This document shows, in pieces, positions 1 through 5,557 of a stretch of DNA of 6,383 nucleotides. Source of the DNA: an uncultured Chloroflexota bacterium. Lineage in GTDB: Bacteria; Chloroflexota; Anaerolineae; Aggregatilineales; Phototrophicaceae. A model generated the notes under the pieces. That model had not been told where the DNA came from and made no database searches. It saw only the letters and a program-made list of their open reading frames with translations. A program made the position numbers and the translations under genes. Within the stretch, counting starts at the first letter, position 1; every line of letters begins with the position of its first letter. The stretch spans positions 1 to 6,383 of the forward strand of contig CAIVEA010000947.1 of assembly GCA_903904765.1 (NCBI GenBank), in the 5' to 3' direction.

Positions 1-101
1 CGCTGCACGACGAAACCGAACGCCTGATGCTGGGCTACCTGACGTTCGTGCTGGAACGCCGCCTGCAAAGCGTGGACTTCATTCGCCGCATCCGGCGCTG
101 A
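1..101 (+). CDS. C-terminal end of a RecO-like DNA repair protein (partial)
   Basis: The reading frame is open from the left edge (first full codon at 3) to TGA at 99-101, giving 32 residues that start LHDETERLMLGYLTFV and end RLQSVDFIRRIRR. RecO proteins commonly end with a helix of the pattern YLxYxLxRxLKSxxFLxxLR, and this tail fits well: a helical segment, then R-x-L-x-S-x-x-F and a basic end. RecO helps load RecA onto SSB-coated single-stranded DNA with RecR in the RecF pathway. Only the tail is visible; the OB-fold and any zinc site lie outside the window, so the family call rests on pattern memory. The codon choice and G+C match the other genes. Other proteins with a basic amphipathic C-terminal helix cannot be excluded. 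Confidence 0.5.
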   Translation, partial: LHDETERLMLGYLTFVLERRLQSVDFIRRIRR

Positions 102-130
102 GGGGAAGTCAGGTATAAATCATTCCCTTC
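100..130 (+). terminator. Weak stem-loop directly after the first gene's stop
   Basis: An 8-bp stem pairs 100-107 with 123-130 (one G-U pair), leaving a 15-nt loop. It begins inside the stop codon of the upstream gene. No T tract follows, so it is not a canonical intrinsic terminator. It could stabilise an mRNA 3' end or be chance. Confidence 0.2.
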
Positions 131-299
131 TGGTATCTCACGACACATGTTTGACGCATCCGGCTCGGTCACGGCTGGCATTACAGCGCAGATATGCTTG
201 CAAGGCGTAGGGACGCTGCTGATCGCAGAACAGCAGGGGTGGCTGTCGGCAGCGTATCTGACGCTGGATGGCAATTGTAGCTAAAGGACTTCACATATA

Positions 300-347
300 C
301 GGGGACATGACGCAGCGCATGCCCCCGCCATTTCCCCTCATTTGTTC
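300..347 (+). terminator. GC-rich hairpin terminator with T-rich downstream side
   Basis: The arms CGGGGACATG (300-309) and CATGCCCCCG (318-327) pair over 10 positions with a single A-C mismatch (305/322) and an 8-nt loop. The bases after the stem (328-347) are pyrimidine-rich with T runs interrupted by C and A, so this is a plausible but imperfect intrinsic terminator. It is by far the most stable hairpin in the 102-699 gap and sits exactly at the change from normal to AT-rich composition. It most likely ends transcription arriving from the RecO-like gene, about 200 bp after that gene's stop, and insulates the regulator operon. Confidence 0.5.
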
Positions 348-480
348 ATTACATCCCGAATTTCCCTTTTGAAACTAACTTCATTTTATGAAAATTTGTA
401 CCAATTCGTGGTATATGGCAATATATTAATTAAATTCTACGTTTTATTATGGAGAATACTGGAAGATTGATTGGAGATTT

Positions 481-511
481 ATGACAAATTAAACAGAGGT
501 AAGGTTATAAT
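481..511 (+). promoter_or_regulatory. Candidate sigma-70-type promoter for the regulator-kinase operon
   Basis: A perfect -10 hexamer TATAAT lies at 506-511. ATGACA at 481-486 matches five of six bases of TTGACA, but the spacing is 19 bp, longer than the preferred 17. The predicted transcript would begin near 518 and leave a leader of about 180 nt before the regulator ATG at 700. In an AT-rich block, chance matches are common, so the perfect -10 is suggestive rather than decisive. Confidence 0.4.
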
Positions 512-570
512 GGGAATTATTTCAACGTTCAATCAGAATATGGGTAATTCTATTAAAATTGTGAACAGCT

Positions 571-613
571 TATGAGATGTTTAAATTGGTTAAGCCATTT
601 GGAACATCTTAAG
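571..613 (+). promoter_or_regulatory. Imperfect palindrome / stem-loop in the operon leader
   Basis: AGATGTT (575-581) is the exact reverse complement of AACATCT (603-609). Between them the inner segments also pair (AA/TT and TGG/CCA) around the 5-nt loop TTAAG at 590-594. G-U and A-T pairs extend the base to about 573/611. No T tract follows, so it is not a terminator. It could be a dyad operator for a dimeric regulator at DNA level or an mRNA hairpin in the leader. It ends about 85 nt before the regulator start. Confidence 0.4.
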
Positions 614-690
614 ACAATTCCACTGGTATTACTCTTACAATCAAGGTATATTCGTTACACATTCTGACAAGCAGCAAAAGCGTCAGTATT

Positions 691-695
691 GGAGG
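691..695 (+). promoter_or_regulatory. Shine-Dalgarno GGAGG for the response regulator
   Basis: GGAGG ends 4 nt before ATG at 700. It is a strong match to the anti-SD, at slightly short spacing, and it fixes the start of the regulator. Confidence 0.75.
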
Positions 696-699
696 AACC

Positions 700-1440
700 A
701 TGAACAAAACAAAGGTACTGGTAGTTGAAGACGAAGTTAACATCTGTAAGCTCATCAGCGACTATATGTCCGGGCGCGGCTACGAGGTCAGTGCGGTCAA
801 TGATGGGCCGGACGCACTCGAATATGTCAAAGAACGCGGACTGCCCCACATCGCGCTGATTGATCTGGCCCTCCCGACCATGCATGGTTTCGAGCTGAGT
901 AGCAAGTTGAAGGCCATGGCGGACGTGCCTATCATCTTCGTCACCTCTACCAGCGATACAGATACCATTGTGCAGGGACTGCGCCGCTACGCGGAAGACT
1001 TCATCGTCAAGCCGTTCGAGCTGCGCGAACTGGAAGCGCGTGTGCAAGCGGTTCTGGCGCGTATGCCCAGCCTCGACTATGCCAGCGAACCCATCGTCAA
1101 AATTGACGAACACTTGCAGGTGGACTTTGCCCACAATCGGATGGTGGTCGTTGGCAAATCCTACAGCCTGACTCCAACTGAATCGATCCTGCTGCATGTA
1201 CTGCTGCGGAATGCGGGGCGCGTGGTCGAAAACCGGATGCTGATCGCCCGCGTATGGCCGACGGAAGATGTCTATGAAGATACTCTGCGCGTCCACATGC
1301 ACCGCCTGCGCCGCAAGCTGGAAGCCGACTCGCATCATCCCCATTATATCCGCACGGAACGCGGTATCGGCTACATGTTCACCATTCGTCCGCCCGAAGC
1401 GAAGGGCAAAGGGGATGGCGACGTGAAGGATAAAGCCTAG
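700..1440 (+). CDS. OmpR/PhoB-family response regulator (receiver + winged helix)
   Basis: This is a 246-aa two-domain DNA-binding response regulator of the usual family length. The receiver (about 4-120) shows the acidic pair E10/D11 in VLVVEDE, phospho-acceptor D55 in ALIDLALP, T82 and the conserved K104-P105, so it should be phosphorylatable. The usual GADDY element before the Lys is replaced by RYAEDF, a variant I associate with Chloroflexota regulators. The C-terminal winged helix (about 131-229) has SLTPTE, the recognition helix around 194-207 (TLRVHMHRLRRKL) and the wing motif RTERGIGYMF. A charged Lys/Asp/Gly-rich tail of about 17 residues follows. The start is set by GGAGG just upstream. 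The next gene begins 5 nt after the stop and encodes a histidine kinase, the likely cognate partner. In the cytoplasm it probably binds promoter DNA, perhaps including its own AT-rich upstream region. Target genes cannot be deduced. Confidence 0.95.
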   Translation: MNKTKVLVVEDEVNICKLISDYMSGRGYEVSAVNDGPDALEYVKERGLPHIALIDLALPTMHGFELSSKLKAMADVPIIFVTSTSDTDTIVQGLRRYAEDFIVKPFELRELEARVQAVLARMPSLDYASEPIVKIDEHLQVDFAHNRMVVVGKSYSLTPTESILLHVLLRNAGRVVENRMLIARVWPTEDVYEDTLRVHMHRLRRKLEADSHHPHYIRTERGIGYMFTIRPPEAKGKGDGDVKDKA

Positions 1441-1445
1441 CCGCT

Positions 1446-3572
1446 ATGACGGTTTCAGCCCCGCGCACGCCGACAGTGGACAGCGGGTATTCAATTCAGG
1501 AATTACAAATAATATTACAAGCCATCTGTGCTACGCTTCCAGCACAGGTGGCTTGTGCTATATCACTGGACTATTCCAACAACGTAGACACCGTTGCAGC
1601 CTGTGTGCCGCCTCTCGATCTACAGAAGGAAACGGCGCTGGTGGTGATCGCCCGCGCCTGCACCGCCACCCAGTCCACACCGCAAATTATCCCGGAAGCC
1701 AGCCTTTTGCCGCTGGGGTTCGCCAGTGCCCTGCTCATTCCGCTGGAAAAACAGGGGCAATTACTGGGTGCGCTCATACTACTGGACTCGAATCCGGCGG
1801 CGTTCACCGAAGCCGATGCCGAACGTATTGACTTATGGGTGCGGTTAGCGTGGGTCATCTTTGAGAATCAGAGGCTGCATGACAGTCTAGCCATCTCCCG
1901 CGCCATTCAGCATACCGCTTCTATCATCCCCGAAAACCCATCCGCGCAGCAATTGATCGAAATCCTGCGCGAGAATCTATTCGGGCCGCAGATCAGCAGT
2001 TGCGTGGTGCTGGCCTATGGCCCCTTGCGCGAAGACCGCCCCAACGGGCCGTTTAAGTATCTCGAAGTGCAGGGGACATGGACGCGGCGCACTGGCTCCG
2101 GCGTAGGCGTGGGCATGCGCTTCTACCTCGACTCCTACAGCAACCTGTTGAACGATCTGGACACGCACGGCGTGCTAGAAATACCGGATGCACTGGCTCC
2201 CAACAGCCGCATCGCGGTTGATCCGCTGGTGCGTGCGCTGCTCCGCGCACAGCGAATGCGGCAGGCATTGCTCATCAGCTTCGGCGGCACCATGCGTCGG
2301 TTGGGAATCGTTCTCATCGCCAGCGACCAACCGCATATCTTCACGACTGGCGAGATTCGCGTCTATCGCACGGTGATCGAGTTCATGGCGCTGCACGCGA
2401 TGGCGCGGGTGCTTCAACTTCAGACCAACTTTGTGCAACGGGGACGTGCTGCCCTGCTGGATGCCGTCAAAGATGGTGTATTGATGATCCTGCCCAGCGA
2501 CGACACGCAAGCCGAAGGCTCACATTCGCATGTGCTGACCGCCAACCAGAGCTTCTGCACCCTGTTTGGCGTGTCTTCTGCCCATGTGACCGGGCTGCCG
2601 CTGGAGCATTTGATCGAGCACATGCGGCTGCCGGAAGATGTGCGCCGTCATCTGGCTGAACGCTGGATGAGTACCCCGGTGCGTGATCCGGCGGCACAGC
2701 GTGGCGAATTTGACATGATTCATCCGCAGGGGTCGCAAGCCAATATCGAGTGGTACAGCGCACCCGTGTATCTGGAAAACCGCGTTCTGGGGCGCATTTT
2801 TACCTTCCATGATGTATCGGCAGAACGGGCAGCAGTCAGCCTGCGTGCCAATTTTGTTTCCCGCGTATCGCACGAATTACGCACCCCGTTGACCTCGATC
2901 AAAGGGTTCGCGCAATTCATGGTCGAAGAACTGGGCGATCAACTGCCGCCGCTGGCGCGAGAGTATGCCGAAATCATCCTGAACAGCGCCCGCCATTTGA
3001 ACGGCCTGTTCTCCGAGATTATCGAGATCACCCGTGCTGATAGTGGCGAATTGAACTTGAACCTGAGCCACGTCGAACTATCACAAATACTCGATGACGT
3101 GTTGATGGTCTATGAGCCGCTGGCTGCCAAACGCCAGCAGCAAATCCGCGTCAGCATCGCCAGCGATTTGCCCGGTGTGCGAGTAGATATTAAGCGGATG
3201 CAGGGCGTAATAGGGCACGTGCTGAAGAATGCGCTATTCTACAGTCCTCCCGGCACACAGATTCGCATCAGCGTGCAGTGCGTCGTGAACCATGCCGACC
3301 TGCCGACGGGTGTACCGGACAATCTGGTTCTGCCCGCTGTCCTAACCGTGATTGCGGACGAAGGGCCGGGACTTTCGGTGGAAGAAGCGATACAGGTGTT
3401 CACGCCTTTCTACCGGGGCATCGTGGCACAAGCCAATAAGATTGAGGGTAGCGGTTTAGGGCTGACCATCGCCCGCAGCATCGTGGAATTGCACGGCGGG
3501 ATGATCTGGGCAGAACCCCGGCGACGCGGACGACGCGGGGCGCGGTTCTGCTTCACCCTGCCGCCCGCCTAA
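1446..3572 (+). CDS. Soluble GAF-GAF-PAS sensor histidine kinase
   Basis: This is a 708-aa kinase without any apparent signal peptide or transmembrane segment, so it probably senses a cytoplasmic or membrane-permeant signal. In order: a GAF-like domain (about 15-150, with the core strand pattern LLIPLEKQGQLLGALILLDS); a second, more diverged GAF-like domain (about 155-325); a PAS domain (about 335-455, with VLTANQSFCTLFGVS and ending IFTFHDVSAER); then DHp and catalytic domains. Key residues are intact: H476 in the H-box VSHELRTPLTSIKGF, N595 in the N-box (LKNALFYSPPGT), D638 in the G1 box ADEGPGLS, the F-box FTPFYRG, and the G2 box GSGLGL at 668-673. It is therefore a competent HisKA/HATPase_c kinase with no attached receiver. 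It starts 5 nt after the regulator's stop. The only SD-like element, GAAGGA at 1425-1430, lies 15 nt upstream inside the regulator gene, so translational coupling is likely. Ligands of the GAF and PAS domains are not identifiable by eye. Confidence 0.94.
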   Translation: MTVSAPRTPTVDSGYSIQELQIILQAICATLPAQVACAISLDYSNNVDTVAACVPPLDLQKETALVVIARACTATQSTPQIIPEASLLPLGFASALLIPLEKQGQLLGALILLDSNPAAFTEADAERIDLWVRLAWVIFENQRLHDSLAISRAIQHTASIIPENPSAQQLIEILRENLFGPQISSCVVLAYGPLREDRPNGPFKYLEVQGTWTRRTGSGVGVGMRFYLDSYSNLLNDLDTHGVLEIPDALAPNSRIAVDPLVRALLRAQRMRQALLISFGGTMRRLGIVLIASDQPHIFTTGEIRVYRTVIEFMALHAMARVLQLQTNFVQRGRAALLDAVKDGVLMILPSDDTQAEGSHSHVLTANQSFCTLFGVSSAHVTGLPLEHLIEHMRLPEDVRRHLAERWMSTPVRDPAAQRGEFDMIHPQGSQANIEWYSAPVYLENRVLGRIFTFHDVSAERAAVSLRANFVSRVSHELRTPLTSIKGFAQFMVEELGDQLPPLAREYAEIILNSARHLNGLFSEIIEITRADSGELNLNLSHVELSQILDDVLMVYEPLAAKRQQQIRVSIASDLPGVRVDIKRMQGVIGHVLKNALFYSPPGTQIRISVQCVVNHADLPTGVPDNLVLPAVLTVIADEGPGLSVEEAIQVFTPFYRGIVAQANKIEGSGLGLTIARSIVELHGGMIWAEPRRRGRRGARFCFTLPPA

Positions 3573-3615
3573 TCATCACTCCCATTTTGGCGACAACCAC
3601 ACAATACAAAACCGA

Positions 3616-3653
3616 TGCCTTTTCAACAGCGGCTTTGTGACTGCTTGAAGGCA
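3616..3653 (+). terminator. Stem-loop after the kinase gene, weak terminator candidate
   Basis: TGCCTT (3616-3621) pairs with AAGGCA (3648-3653). After a 2-nt TT bulge, CAA (3624-3626) pairs with TTG (3645-3647). The 18-nt loop could fold further. No T tract follows on the + strand, so intrinsic termination would be inefficient; it may instead protect the 3' end of the regulator-kinase mRNA. It lies 43 bp after the kinase stop. Confidence 0.3.
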
Positions 3654-3723
3654 CAATCCACCGCCGCCCCCCCCGATTGCCCACTATTCCCCACCTGCTC
3701 TCCGACGTTTGGTAGTTGCCACT

Positions 3724-3752
3724 CTCGCATTCTGGTAGCCATCTGCTATGCT
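3724..3752 (+). promoter_or_regulatory. Candidate extended -10 promoter for the murJ-like gene
   Basis: TGCTATGCT (3744-3752) is an extended -10 element: TG, one base, then TATGCT, which matches TATAAT at four of six positions. The -35 region 17 bp upstream (CTCGCA, 3724-3729) matches only three of six, which is typical when an extended -10 is present. The predicted start near 3759 gives a leader of about 28 nt to the TTG start at 3787. If this is right, the ATG at 3748 lies inside the promoter and cannot be the translation start. Confidence 0.4.
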
Positions 3753-3774
3753 TGCGCCCTCTGCCCACCTATGC

Positions 3775-3780
3775 AGGGGA
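3775..3780 (+). promoter_or_regulatory. Shine-Dalgarno AGGGGA that selects a TTG start
   Basis: AGGGGA is followed by a 6-nt spacer and then TTG at 3787, in frame with the flippase. The in-frame ATG at 3748 has no comparable purine-rich element upstream of it. This site decides the start used here. Confidence 0.6.
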
Positions 3781-3786
3781 CTTGAT

Positions 3787-5469
3787 TTGACCACCGAAAG
3801 CCTTCCCGAAAACACCCGCACCGATTCACATTCGCAGGAAGAAACCAACGCCCGTGTCGCCCGTGCCACTGGCGTTGTGGCGTTAGGCAACATCACCAGC
3901 CGCGTGCTGGGTTTGGCCCGCGAGATCGTGCTGACCAACCTGTTCGGCGCGACGCGGGCGGTAGATGCCTTCAATGTGGCGATTATCGTGCCGAAGGCGC
4001 TGTACGATCTGCTCATTGGCGGGCATGTGAACAGCGCCCTCGTCCCCGTACTGAGCGAAGTGGCCGCCCGCGAAGGGCGACAGGCGCTATGGCATCTGGT
4101 CTCGCTGCTGTGCAGCCTCGTCACCATCGGGCTGGCGCTGATGGTGCTGGCGCTGGAACTATTCGCGCCGCAAATCGTGACACTGGTGGGCGGCGGTTTC
4201 GACGCGCAAACACTGACGCTGGCGACCACGCTGCTGCAACTGACCGCCCCGGCACTCATCTTTCTGGGGTTGTTCGCCGTCCTCAGCGGCACGCTGTACG
4301 CCCTGCGTGAATTCACATGGCCTGCCTTCGCTGTGACCGTGTTCAACGGCAGCATCGTTCTCATCACCCTGCTGTTCGCACCAGCCATCGGCCTATCGCC
4401 GCACATCGCTGCTAATGGTGCGCTGGCGCTGACCGCCGCCCGCCCTGCCGAAGGGGTGGTGGTGGTGGCCATCGGTTGGCTGGTGGGCGCGTTTGCACAG
4501 ATGGCGATTCAGCTTCCGGGAATGCGCGATGCCCGCCTGCGGGTACGGTTGGACTGGCGCAACCCGTCATTGCGGCGCATCGGCAAACTGTACGCGCCGG
4601 TCATGTTCTCGCTCATCATGGATACCCTCATCATCCGCACCTTCAGCTATAACCTCGCCAGTCAGACGGGCGAAGGCAGCATCGGCTATATGACGTGGGC
4701 GACCACCCTCATCCAGTTCCCGCAGGGCTTGGTCGCCACCGCCATCAGCATCGCCATCCTGCCCACGCTGGCGCGACAATCGGCGCTGATCGCCAGCGAA
4801 GGTGACAAAGCCTTCAAAGACACGCTCGGACTCGGCCTGCGGTTGGCAACCACGCTCATTCTGCCCGCCGCATTCGGCCTGTTCGCGCTGGCAATGCCCA
4901 TCGTGGCATTATTATTCCAGCATGGCGCATTCACCCCGCACGATACGCAGATGACCGTGATCGCGCTGCGCTGGTATCTAGTCGGCTTGCCATTCGCGGC
5001 AGTTGACTTGTTGCTGGTTTATGCCTTTTACGCTCGACAGGACACCTTCACGCCTGCACTAATCGGCGTGTTCAGTCTGGCGGTGTATATGCTGGTGGCA
5101 ATCGTGATGTTCCCGCATTTCGGGCTGTTCAGCCTGATGATCGCCGACAGCGTGAAATTCGTCGTCCACAGCACCATTTCGTGGCTACTGCTCAGCCGCC
5201 GCATGGGGGGCTTCGGTGGGCAGCGGTTGGTATCCACCGGATTGCGGGCGGGCGTGGCCTCGCTATTGATGGGCGCGGCAGGTACAGGCACTCTGGCGTT
5301 GCTGGGGCGCTGGTTTCAGGCCGATACGCTGATTCACGAGTTGCTGCTGGTCGGTGTCAGCGGCGGCGTGAGCCTCGCAGTATTCATCGGCGCGGCGGCA
5401 CTGCTGCATATAGACGAACTGCACTGGCTGGGCAAGATGGTGGCGCGGCGCTTAAAACCCAATCCTTAA
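3787..5469 (+). CDS. murJ: MurJ/MviN-family lipid flippase, divergent
   Basis: This is a polytopic inner-membrane protein of the MOP superfamily, 560 aa from the preferred TTG start (573 aa if ATG 3748 were used). MurJ flips lipid II across the membrane for peptidoglycan synthesis. The N-terminal signature is clear: SRVLGLARE at 38-46, FGATRAVDAF around 60, then a run of hydrophobic segments consistent with 13-14 helices. QFPQGLVATAISIAILPTLAR and LFQHGAFTPHDT match the middle of MurJ. Aligned without gaps to the E. coli N-terminus as I recall it (offset 21), R18, R24 and D39 are kept as R39, R45 and D60. However, the R52-R53 position reads Y73-D74 and E57 reads G78. The D269-R270 position appears to be T306-T307. 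Arginines 52 and 270 are essential in E. coli, so this is a divergent subgroup, and lipid II as its substrate is an inference. Extra N-terminal residues before the first helix are polar. It stands apart from the kinase operon by 214 bp and probably has its own promoter. Confidence 0.85.
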   Translation: MTTESLPENTRTDSHSQEETNARVARATGVVALGNITSRVLGLAREIVLTNLFGATRAVDAFNVAIIVPKALYDLLIGGHVNSALVPVLSEVAAREGRQALWHLVSLLCSLVTIGLALMVLALELFAPQIVTLVGGGFDAQTLTLATTLLQLTAPALIFLGLFAVLSGTLYALREFTWPAFAVTVFNGSIVLITLLFAPAIGLSPHIAANGALALTAARPAEGVVVVAIGWLVGAFAQMAIQLPGMRDARLRVRLDWRNPSLRRIGKLYAPVMFSLIMDTLIIRTFSYNLASQTGEGSIGYMTWATTLIQFPQGLVATAISIAILPTLARQSALIASEGDKAFKDTLGLGLRLATTLILPAAFGLFALAMPIVALLFQHGAFTPHDTQMTVIALRWYLVGLPFAAVDLLLVYAFYARQDTFTPALIGVFSLAVYMLVAIVMFPHFGLFSLMIADSVKFVVHSTISWLLLSRRMGGFGGQRLVSTGLRAGVASLLMGAAGTGTLALLGRWFQADTLIHELLLVGVSGGVSLAVFIGAAALLHIDELHWLGKMVARRLKPNP

Positions 5470-5496
5470 CGATTCTCAACACCGAGTGCGATTTAG

Positions 5497-5525
5497 AATA
5501 CAGACTAGGGGGGAGGGTATATATT
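5497..5525 (+). promoter_or_regulatory. Weak promoter candidate ahead of the PAS kinase
   Basis: TATATT (5520-5525, within TATATATT at 5518-5525) is a good -10 with four or five matching bases. At 17 bp upstream, AATACA (5497-5502) matches half of a -35 box. The spacer is unusual in holding GGGGGGAGGG (5508-5517). The predicted start near 5532 would give a leader of about 26 nt. A poor -35 often marks activator-dependent promoters, but that is only a guess here. Confidence 0.35.
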
Positions 5526-5545
5526 GCGTTTCCCCGATGTGGTCT

Positions 5546-5549
5546 GGAG
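5546..5549 (+). promoter_or_regulatory. Shine-Dalgarno GGAG for the PAS kinase
   Basis: GGAG, in the context CTGGAGAC, ends 8 nt before ATG at 5558. This is ideal spacing and supports that start. Confidence 0.6.
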
Positions 5550-5557
5550 ACTTTATT

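Larger units (their letters stand above)
348..690 (+). promoter_or_regulatory. AT-rich upstream regulatory region of the two-component operon
   Basis: Direct counting of 361-660 gives 87 G+C in 300 bases (29%), about half the value of the genes on either side. No ORF longer than about 21 codons with a ribosome site was found on the + strand. It contains the palindrome TTAATTAA (426-433), a perfect TATAAT (506-511), a pair of similar 9-mers TTAAAATTG (553-561) and TTTAAATTG (580-588) spaced 27 bp apart, and an imperfect palindrome (571-613). Such a block before a regulator gene suggests an extended promoter with several protein sites (perhaps autoregulation by the downstream OmpR-type protein) and/or a structured 5' leader. 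No known riboswitch pattern was recognised. An acquired or decayed insert is an alternative. Confidence 0.5.

Noticed and set aside
35..274. 79-codon minus-strand ORF
   Set aside because: It runs antisense through the RecO-like tail. Its product is rich in Cys, Arg, Ser and Pro, with no domain and no convincing ribosome site, as expected of a shadow frame.
147..284. 45-codon + strand ORF after the RecO-like gene
   Set aside because: It has no Shine-Dalgarno sequence, no recognisable family and only marginal length. It is kept only as part of the observation on the 102-299 gap.
623..652. Second promoter candidate close to the regulator (TATATT at 647-652)
   Set aside because: The -35 region CTGGTA matches only three of six bases. 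In such AT-rich DNA a TATATT is expected by chance.
664..686. CTGAC/GTCAG inverted repeat just before the regulator's ribosome site
   Set aside because: There are only 5 bp, with a 13-nt loop and no inner pairing, so it is too weak to call.
655..1344. 229-codon minus-strand ORF
   Set aside because: It is entirely antisense to the response regulator, which has full domain support. The minus-strand product has no recognisable motifs.
3684..4472. 262-codon minus-strand ORF
   Set aside because: It is antisense to the flippase. The Ser/Thr/Ala/Arg-rich low-complexity product is typical of the frame opposite a hydrophobic GC-rich gene.
5472..5499. ATTCT/AGAAT inverted repeat after the flippase as a terminator
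   Set aside because: It has a 5-bp AT-rich stem with an 18-nt loop and no T tract, so it would not be stable.
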